Source of the DNA: Pycnococcus provasolii
Lineage: Eukaryota; Chlorophyta; Pseudoscourfieldiophyceae; Pseudoscourfieldiales; Pycnococcaceae
Reading direction: 5' to 3'
Assembly (NCBI GenBank): GCA_938743325.2
Contig: OW568883.1
Coordinates: 186,001-250,000, forward strand
DNA length: 64,000 bases
Shown here: piece after piece, positions 57,915-64,000 of the stretch
Layout: each line of letters starts with the position of its first letter
Position numbering within the stretch: the stretch's first letter is position 1
Notes under the pieces: generated by a model
Told to the model about the DNA's origin: nothing
Database searches by the model: none
Seen by the model: only the letters and a program-made list of their open reading frames with translations
Program-made: the position numbers and the translations under genes

Positions 57915-59201
57915 ATGCGCGCCCCCGCCGCCGCCGCCGCCGCCTCCGTCACCTACGTGCCGTGTAGGTTGTCAGGTTCATCGAACATCCCCGCTCGCAG
58001 CAAGCACCGCTCCATTCACATACAAATACGAAACAACAACTCAGCCGTCGTCACGCTGGGAAGAACGCAGGCAACGGCACACGTGCGCGCGGTGCTTGCG
58101 CCGCCGTCGTCGAGGCACACGCGCACAGGACGAGAGGGAACGCTGCGGTTCCGCGCCGCTTCCGCGCCGCACGAGGAAGCCCTGGCTTCCTTGGAGGCGG
58201 GGGCGGCACGCGTGCTCGAGCGAGCGTTCGTGGGCAGGCAGAGAAGGGCGTTGGACCTCGAGAGCCTTTGCGTCACAGCCGGGAAACGCGTCTGGCACAT
58301 CGAAGTGGCGCTCGCCATCACGTGTGCGGACGACGGGTGCGCCACCGAGGCGCTGGGCATCGCGGCAGTCGCAGCTTTGAGAGCATTCCGTAGGCCTGAA
58401 GTATCCGTGGACACCACGGGTGCAAATGTCACGCACATCGATGGTGCCGACGACGCACACGCGGACAAGGTGGTTGTGCACGACCCGCGGGACCGCGAGC
58501 CTGTGCCGCTCAGCCTGCTCACACAGCCGCTGCCTTTCCAATTTGCCGTCTTGGACGGTGTAATTATACCGGACCCAACGCCTTTGGAGGTGGCGGCGGC
58601 CAGCGCGCCGCGTGGCGCCGAGACGGGCTCGGAGGTGATGGTGGTTGTGAACGAGCGCGGCGAGGTGAGTCAGCTCGCGAAGCTTGGCGGAGGGGCGATG
58701 TCGCCTGATGCAATAAACAAATGCATGACGGCAGCTTCGCGCCGACATGAGGAAATCATGAAGGTGATTGACGAAACGCTGGCGAGTCACGAGAAGGCCA
58801 AAATCGCCGCGCGCATTCGACGACATGGCGCAGCTGTCGCCGCGTCTCGGAAGGACGATCGAGCGATGGCTGCTGCCAGCGCCAGCGCCAATGCTGCTTC
58901 AGGAATGGTTGTGGACGCCGCGCCTTCTCCTACACAAGGCAATCATAACTTGGCAGGTACCATCGGCCTGCGCCGCATGGACGCACCAACGCTTGAGGGT
59001 GCACCTCCCGCCGTGCCCGACGCCTGGCCGCCATCGCACGGTCCTGCATCAAAAACAGCCAAATCTTCTGTTATTGGCCCCGACGACACACCTGCCAATA
59101 CCGACGCACAACGCCATCCTACCATGTTAGCTGAAGATCCCTCAGATCTTGAGGATGCGCTTCTTGTTAAGAAGGCGAAGAAGGCGAAGCGCAAATCCTA
59201 A
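57915..59201 (+). CDS. EXOSC9: Exosome core subunit RRP45 (EXOSC9, RNase PH-like)
   Basis: A 428-residue protein from ATG 57915. The RNase PH fold is visible: a TLGRTQATAHVRAVL strand pair near residue 50, then RALDLESLCVTAGKRVWHIEV, ALGIAAVAALRAFRRPEV and PLPFQFAVLDGVIIPDPTPLE, followed by VMVVVNERGEVSQLAKLGG. The RALDLESLCV...W.I.V pattern and the PLPF.F...... stretch fit RRP45 among the six ring subunits. Eukaryotic ring subunits are catalytically dead scaffolds for RRP44/RRP6. A ~150-residue low-complexity tail ends in KKAKKAKRKS, a likely nuclear localisation signal. Confidence 0.85.
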   Translation: MRAPAAAAAASVTYVPCRLSGSSNIPARSKHRSIHIQIRNNNSAVVTLGRTQATAHVRAVLAPPSSRHTRTGREGTLRFRAASAPHEEALASLEAGAARVLERAFVGRQRRALDLESLCVTAGKRVWHIEVALAITCADDGCATEALGIAAVAALRAFRRPEVSVDTTGANVTHIDGADDAHADKVVVHDPRDREPVPLSLLTQPLPFQFAVLDGVIIPDPTPLEVAAASAPRGAETGSEVMVVVNERGEVSQLAKLGGGAMSPDAINKCMTAASRRHEEIMKVIDETLASHEKAKIAARIRRHGAAVAASRKDDRAMAAASASANAASGMVVDAAPSPTQGNHNLAGTIGLRRMDAPTLEGAPPAVPDAWPPSHGPASKTAKSSVIGPDDTPANTDAQRHPTMLAEDPSDLEDALLVKKAKKAKRKS

Positions 59202-59203
59202 GA

Positions 59204-59310
59204 TCGCTCATTCGGTAATGGAGTGTACTTTACTTTGTCCAACAACGGTCGTCCGTTCATACTATTCACTTTCACCATTCAGCCCATTTAGCAGCGCCAT
59301 TCAGAATTTT
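59204..59310 (+). repeat. Dispersed CATTCA-rich repeat, copy 2
   Basis: It starts GATCGCTCATTCGGTAATGG three bases after the RRP45 stop and shares TTTACTTTGTCCAAC and TTCACTTTCACCATTCAGCC with the copies at 21885 and 63815. It is cut off where the duplicated segment begins. Confidence 0.7.
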
Positions 59311-59330
59311 GAACTTTTGTACATCGAAGA

Positions 59331-59533
59331 GACGGTGGCGGAGGTGGCCAATCTCGTTCGTCTTGGCGGAAACGAAGGGTGCCTGAACACCACCAACATT
59401 ACCATGATGGACAACAACTTAACTTGGTGGCCACGCAACTTCTTACGACGTCATCTGAGGAAGAAGAGAGATCTTGTTCTGATATTTCTTCATCATTGGG
59501 AGAGCTCTCCTCCTGTGACGCAGTGACTACTTA
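59331..59533 (+). pseudogene. Duplicated 3' fragment of the GT61 glycosyltransferase gene
   Basis: Matches the last ~64 codons of the gene ending at 37767 (ETVAEVANLVRLGGNEGCLN...), with a 3-codon insertion-like change and a frame change before the old stop. It has no promoter or catalytic domain and is a passenger of the duplication. Confidence 0.8.
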
Positions 59534-59895
59534 GTGCGTCACAAGATTTACTACATACTGCTGTAAGACTATTTTGTTTATAGATTGTACTGTTTAAGAC
59601 ATTGAATACGTACGTTTCCCAATAAATTCATTTCGTTTTGTTTCGTTATCGTTCCACTTTTAGAGAGAAAAACATGCTCACGCACGCGCTGACCGCGCAT
59701 ACGCTGGCTAGCCCTGTGTTACGCCGTGTGCGACTGTGCGTCACAAGAACGAAAGCGGAACGATACTCATCAACAAGTTTGATGTTTTGCTCCATAATAA
59801 TAATTATTATTATTAGAAATCTCGTGTATAGCTGCACTTTATATTATTACCGTGGCCATCATGGCGCTGTTTTTCTTCCAAAAAAAACAAAAAAA

Positions 59896-60056
59896 ACCGG
59901 GTCCAGGATTCGAACCTGGGACCTTGAGGTAACCCTATCCCGTCTGTTATGAGCCTCTGTGATATATTTTGATTTTGTCAGGTGTTGTTTTATCGACCTT
60001 GGAGAAGAGGTTTCGAATCTTTACGTACCACGCGCTAACCGCTGCGCTAACCCGGT
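59896..60056 (-). tRNA. tRNA-Met(CAT) with two introns, copy B
   Basis: Exons 60029-60056, 59948-59956 and 59896-59930 are identical in sequence to those of copy A. The 28/29 intron (59957-60028) is 72 nt and differs from copy A by one deletion and several substitutions, yet keeps GTACGT and ATCACAG ends. The 17-nt intron after position 37 differs at three positions. Unchanged exons between changed introns support both the boundaries and the function. Confidence 0.8.
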
Positions 60057-60212
60057 GCGAATTAGGGTTTTACTCAGTATGACACTGTATCCCATCTACC
60101 TCGTCGTATCAAATACCCAAACAACCAAATCTTATCCTATCCTCCATAGGGCCATACCTACGACGGAACCATTCACAAGTCACACCTGAACAAGCAAGAC
60201 AAGCAAGCAACG

Positions 60213-60464
60213 ATGGTGGCCGCCGCCGCCAACGTGAGCAACGTTCTTCTTCGCTCTCGCCAAGTCGGCCAAGCAATGAAGCAAAGGCACTTGATACGAT
60301 GCGTGCCTTTGGTTGCAAACGACACAACACATCGCATGATGACATGGGTCACGAACATGCGGCACGTCGTCGTCGTCGTCCTCCTCCTCGCCACCACCAT
60401 CGCCACGAGCAGACGTCAGGAAGGCGCCTTCATACCCTGCCGGCACACGATTCGTGAATCGTGA
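60213..60464 (+). CDS. Chimeric small ORF using the DUF1995 start
   Basis: 83 residues. The promoter-proximal flank and first ~22 codons (MVAAAANVSNVLLRSRQVGQ) are copied from the DUF1995 gene; the rest is new and includes a hydrophobic segment (RHVVVVVLLLATTIATS). Sequence to about 60615 then runs into the retroelement fossil. It may be an expressed novel ORF or just a by-product of duplication; no function is proposed. Confidence 0.3.
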   Translation: MVAAAANVSNVLLRSRQVGQAMKQRHLIRCVPLVANDTTHRMMTWVTNMRHVVVVVLLLATTIATSRRQEGAFIPCRHTIRES

Positions 60465-60619
60465 GCGCCGTCGATGCCGACGAGCTCGCGAAAAACGCAA
60501 ACTCAGCTGCGTTGATGAGCGTCTTCATGTCGACGTCGTCGCCGAGGCCAAGTCGATGAGCCACAACGTCGTCGACGACCCCAAGCACGTCCGCGACGAT
60601 GTCCTTGTCCTCGATGTGC

Positions 60620-61930
60620 TGTAGTAGGTAGAAGACCTTAAGGTGAAGAGAGTACTTAAGGTAAAAAGGTTTGTTACTAGAATGAAAGTAAAAGGCAGAG
60701 GTAAGGAAAAGGGGAAGGCCTAGGAGGCCTCTAAGAAGACTAGGGAGCAAAGCATGAGGAATCGTGCTTTGCAACATGAGCCATTCAAAAGAGTGGAGTC
60801 CAAAGAGGAACGGTCGAATGGAGAATGTCGACATGCATGTGAAATCCATGCCTCGCAACATATAACCATAAAATATAACCATGAAGAAAGTCACGTGATC
60901 TAGGAGACGATCACGTGAGGTGCCATAACAAACTATAACGAGACCAAAGAACCAAACCAAAAGATATCGTCCAAGAACCTTATCAACAAAGATATCAACA
61001 AAGGTCTTGTCCAAGTATAAAACCAAACCATGTATGGCCCAAGCTCAGGACGGTAGAGACACCGTTCAAGAGTGGGTCCATAAACAAAAGAAAGAAACCA
61101 AGAAAAGAAAAGGAAAGAAAACCCAAAGAAACCAAAGAAAAGGATTAGGGTTAGGGTTAACCGTAACATACTCCCCATCCGCCTAGGCCGAGTCAGCAAC
61201 TGAGACAGGTGTAGGAGGCAAGAGAATTTCCACAACTTCAGAAAGAGTAAGGGTAGATGTAGTACCATCAGTCCATTTGAGCTGAAATTTAGAAGTAGCA
61301 GAAGAGTAAGAAAGAACTTGACCAGCCATATAAACAGCCTCATTATCAACATCCCGAGCATCTTCAACAACCTTAAGAAGAAGAGAAGACGGATTAGAGG
61401 GAAGCGGCGGAAGCGTGCGGCGCGAAGATCGAGAACGCACAGCTGTTTTAGAAATGGCCAATGTAGAAACGAGAATTGGAAAGACATGACCATAGACAGT
61501 AAGTTTATGAGCACGAACACGAGAACGAGTCTTTTTAGTAATTCCCTTTTCAGGAAAGATCCCATACGATTGTTCAGTGGTAAGCCACATGTCGACAGTG
61601 TCCGGAGTTTCATAGGCCCAGCCATGTGCGTCAGGATGTCCATGAGAATCAGCATAGCCTTCCCAGCGAACATAGTAACGAACACTTCCAGTTTTAGAAG
61701 TCTTAAGAGACCAATCACGAAAGTAGACAATATCAAATGAATATCGAGAGGAATCCGAATCTAAAGGTTGGGGTGAGTTCCGAGTAGAATCAAGCGGAAA
61801 TAAAGTAGTATCCGTGGAGTGAAAATGTTCAATTTTGTCAAGATTGAAAACAGGATGAACGGTAGAACCAGGAGGTAACTCCAATTGAACAGTATTGTTG
61901 TCATTGACATTCAAGATCTTGTATCTTGTG
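60620..61930 (-). mobile_element. Ty3/gypsy-type (chromovirus-like) LTR retroelement fossil, 3' part
   Basis: Reading on the minus strand: an integrase C-terminal segment (about 61930-61790, with VHPVFNLDKIEHF), a chromodomain-like segment (about 61740-61580, with YYVRWEGYADSHG and WAYETPDTV), a tail, then an LTR-like end (about 61010-60620) matching 9061-9420. The upstream pol and gag parts are absent, so it is a broken 3' fragment. A short TTAGGG stretch lies near 61143. Divergence from the other LTR-like copy indicates considerable age. Confidence 0.78.
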
Positions 61931-62053
61931 GTGAAATTGGACCGTACCGTTTTGTAGCTTTTTACAGCACTTAGGGCATGTACCCCCTTGTTCGATGACA
62001 ATAAAGAGTTTTTGTTCGGGAGTGAACGAACGACGCTTGTCGCGAGTCGCCAT
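61903..62053 (-). CDS. Small ORF resembling the start of an HNH-type protein
   Basis: 50 codons from ATG 62051-62053, in another frame from the retroelement it runs into. It has a basic start, TPEQKLFIVIEQGGTCPKC with a CxxC(C) knuckle, and a closing QFHHK that resembles the first His region of HNH nucleases. It stops where the retroelement integrase tail begins, so it is probably a gene or element fragment left at the insertion point. Confidence 0.3.
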
Positions 62054-62438
62054 GATAACCGCAACTTGTAACTTGTAAGAGACACGCGTTGATCACTCTT
62101 TGTTTGCCGTCTGTTTCGTTGCTTCGGATGCTTCCGGCGACGGCGTCTTCCGCCGTCTAGACGCGCGCCGCTCGGCGGCGCGCTCGGCGGAGGCTGCGAA
62201 GTAAACGTCGAAGTACGCGTCGCTGAAGTACTTAAGTCTTAACTTACCGAGTTACCGGGTAGTACCTTACTTTTGCCCCGACTCCCGAGCGGGATCCCCA
62301 GACACCAGTTTTTTTCCTCCGGCCACAGGTGGTTCTACCTCCTGGTTCTACCACGGGTCCCCTCCCCCAGTCCGTTACGAGAAAATCCCTCTCGTCCTGG
62401 CTGGGCTGGCTTTGTGCTCACTCACGCACTCGTCGACG
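62054..62438. other. Intergenic region with GC-rich palindrome and shared 5' flank
   Basis: It contains a GC-rich inverted-repeat segment (about 62140-62200, GCGCGCCGCTCGGCGGCGCGC-like). From about 62370 it holds a flank nearly identical, inverted, to 48170-48250 upstream of the ArsA-like gene. Confidence 0.5.
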
Positions 62439-63767
62439 ATGTTGCAACGCAGCAGCGGCACATTGCCGCGTCGCGCGTTGTGTGTCGCCCGTTGCGCGCG
62501 TCGCCCGTTGCGCGTCACAACATCGCACGCCTGGGTGGCGTCGTCGAATGCACCGTTAGTGGTAATCACATTACTGACGGTGTTGAATCTTTCCGAGCCC
62601 AAGCTGGCTCACGCCGCCGCCCCACATGTGGTGACCATTTCACACTGGAACGTCGAGTGGCTGTTCGACGGACGACAGGATCCGAGCAAGTCGCCGTACG
62701 CCGACTGCGGCGAGCCGTGCGCAGACAAGCACCTCGAGCGCATTGCCGCGGGTTTGAAAAATACTGTTCTGAACATGGCAAACGACGGTGGACGGCGCGT
62801 GGCGGACATCGTGCACCTCGCAGAGGTGGAGGACGAGCAGGTGCTGGAGCGACTACGAGACAAGCTCGGTGATCAAAGCTACAAGCCATTGTTCGTGAAG
62901 GGGCGTGACACCTCCACCGGGCAGGATGTTGCTATTCTGAGCCGCGTGCCCGTGCTGGGGTCGCCGACGCGAACAGACGAGCGCTCACAAATCCCGCTGT
63001 CTGGAAGTGGATGCGGCTCAGGTTCCGCGGGGAGCTTGAGCACGGGCGTAAGCAAGAACGTGGTTGCTCGGTTCGACTTGCAGATGTACCGCGTCACGGT
63101 GGTAGGGGCACATCTCAAGGCGTTTCCGACGCAGCAGCAGTCGTGCATGCAGCGCGAGGGCCAGGCGGCTGTGCTTGCGGATGTCGTGCGAGGCGAGATT
63201 TCTTCTGGCAACGAGGTGATCGTGCTTGGCGATTTGAATGATTTTGATGGCGCCATCATGGATGCAAATAACAATCAGCCGACGTCGCGCGTGCTGAAGA
63301 TGTTGAAGGACGTTGACAACGACGGTATGGACGAGCTGGAGAATGTGATGGCGAGACTTCCAAAAAACGAGCGCTATACCGCGTGGTACGATCGCAACGG
63401 CGACAACGCATTTGACCGATCCTCAACGCGCGAAATCTCAGCGATTGATCACATACTGGTTTCAAAGCAGCTTGCGAGGTACATCGTCGATGTGACGTTC
63501 TACCACAGCATTGATCCGACCTCCGTGAGCGATCACTTCCCTATGTCGGTGACCTTTGATTTCGAAGCAGGTGGCGATGCGAAGTCGCCGCCTGCATCTG
63601 CAGCTTCGTCGGAGAGTTCGCCGCTGTCTTCATCTTCGACGACGTCGCAACCAGCAAAAGGGGGTGGAGGACTGTGGTCGAGTGCGGGCGCGAGCAAGGC
63701 GAGCACGTTGGCGTTCGCGCTCTTCGTAGGGAGTGCTGTGGCCCTGCTCGCTCGCGTGATACTTTAG
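62439..63767 (+). CDS. Endonuclease/exonuclease/phosphatase-family protein, membrane-anchored
   Basis: A 442-residue protein. The first ~20 residues (MLQRSSGTLPRRA) closely resemble those of the ArsA-like protein (MQRSSGSLLPR). A hydrophobic segment (VVITLLTVLNL) precedes the EEP fold: ISHWNVEWLF, metal-site LAEVEDEQVL, VGAHLKAFPT, LGDLNDFDG, a DHILVS block and SDHFPMSVTF. The Asp and His residues of the EEP site are present. A Ser-rich linker and a C-terminal hydrophobic helix (ALFVGSAVALLARVIL) suggest a tail anchor. The substrate (nucleic acid, phosphoinositide or sphingolipid) is unknown. The start is ATG 62439. Confidence 0.85.
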   Translation: MLQRSSGTLPRRALCVARCARRPLRVTTSHAWVASSNAPLVVITLLTVLNLSEPKLAHAAAPHVVTISHWNVEWLFDGRQDPSKSPYADCGEPCADKHLERIAAGLKNTVLNMANDGGRRVADIVHLAEVEDEQVLERLRDKLGDQSYKPLFVKGRDTSTGQDVAILSRVPVLGSPTRTDERSQIPLSGSGCGSGSAGSLSTGVSKNVVARFDLQMYRVTVVGAHLKAFPTQQQSCMQREGQAAVLADVVRGEISSGNEVIVLGDLNDFDGAIMDANNNQPTSRVLKMLKDVDNDGMDELENVMARLPKNERYTAWYDRNGDNAFDRSSTREISAIDHILVSKQLARYIVDVTFYHSIDPTSVSDHFPMSVTFDFEAGGDAKSPPASAASSESSPLSSSSTTSQPAKGGGGLWSSAGASKASTLAFALFVGSAVALLARVIL

Positions 63768-63814
63768 TTTTGTAGATGATACATCCTTTACCAACCTATA
63801 TCTAATCTATGTAG

Positions 63815-64000
63815 ATCGCTCATTCAGTTATGGAACTGCGTTTACTTCGTCCAACGGTCATCCATTCTCAGCAAGGCGGTGGTGACCTTTCGAATCTACT
63901 ACCAGGCCGCTTTTCGCTGGCGTCCGGCGTGAGAGCTCCACTTGCGACTTGTTGTCGTTGTTGTCGTCGTTAACGCCACCAACCGTGCATCAACGTGATG
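63815..64000 (+). repeat. Dispersed CATTCA-rich repeat, copy 3 (runs to window edge)
   Basis: It starts GATCGCTCATTCAGTTATGG about 48 bp after the previous stop and extends to CACCAACCGTGCATCAACGTGATG at the window end. It matches copy 1 (21885-22130) over its late part and copy 2 over its start. Confidence 0.75.

Larger units (their letters stand above)
59327..60285. repeat. Segmental duplication, copy B (source at 37576-38520)
   Basis: About 955 bp, collinear and highly similar to 37576-38520, with small indels and substitutions. It carries a GT61 gene tail, a complete tRNA-Met, and the DUF1995 5' flank and start. Its left edge interrupts the CATTCA repeat. Its right edge leads into unrelated sequence. 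Confidence 0.92.

Noticed and set aside
60430-61026. A 198-codon host gene on the minus strand
   Set aside because: It matches the LTR-like end of the retroelement fossil near 9061-9420 and has no protein family.

Overview
The window reads as a stretch of nuclear chromosome from a compact, intron-poor, GC-rich green alga (prasinophyte-like). The evidence is a dense mix of plant-type plastid genes (an ABC1-like kinase, a fibrillin-like protein, a DUF1995 protein, a plastid alpha/beta hydrolase close to plant At5g19850, an ArsA-like ATPase with an HSP20-like tail) with standard eukaryotic machinery (POLD2, CNOT2, BRAP2, RPB1, RRP45, a Vps39/TGFBRAP1-type tether). The plant-type PP2C + cyclic-nucleotide-binding + kinase-like fusion also fits. 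The species is inferred, not shown. Genes alternate strands in tight divergent and convergent pairs, often with less than 300 bp between starts.

Layout. 1-5 kb: end of a Thr-rich surface protein, a dispersed repeat, an unknown gene, telomere-like repeats, an ankyrin protein, and a GT29-like membrane protein. 5-18 kb: ABC1-like kinase, a mosaic of decayed transposons (8.5-10.05 kb), RidA, the Vps39-type tether, and an ABCG transporter with an embedded EF-hand loop. 18-36 kb: DUF547 protein, POLD2, PP2C-cNMP-kinase fusion, alpha/beta hydrolase, fibrillin-like protein, BRAP2, cryptochrome/photolyase (one 74-nt intron), CNOT2. 36-49.6 kb: GT61 transferase, a tRNA-Met gene, DUF1995 protein, TMEM260-like protein, papain-like protease, methyltransferase, a repeat-containing membrane protein, Mpo1-like protein, ArsA-like ATPase, CDCA7-type zinc finger. 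49.8-59.2 kb: RPB1 and, divergently, RRP45. 59.2-64 kb: a duplicated segment with a second tRNA-Met copy, an LTR-retroelement fossil, and an endonuclease/exonuclease/phosphatase-family gene.

The main discovery is the 3' end of RPB1. The long exon stops inside the second CTD heptad. The remaining 2.7 kb, which looks like non-coding tandem repeat, can be read as 28 tiny exons that restore an unbroken CTD of 20 heptads and an acidic tail ending at a stop codon at 49798-49800. In ten 181-182-bp tandem units each heptad YSPTSPA is cut into a 17-20-nt exon and a 4-nt microexon (CATA, once CTTA). GC-AG and GT-AG introns alternate. The exons sum to 5469 nt, exactly 1823 codons. This reconstruction comes from sequence alone and needs transcript evidence.

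A second unusual object is a tRNA-Met(CAT) gene, present twice. It carries a normal 17-nt intron after position 37 and also a 72-73-nt intron between positions 28 and 29 with spliceosomal-looking GTACGT...CAG ends. The mature parts are identical in both copies while both introns have diverged. Other points are promoter-plus-presequence segments shared between unrelated genes, a dispersed 3'-flank motif, and the EF-hand in the ABCG transporter.
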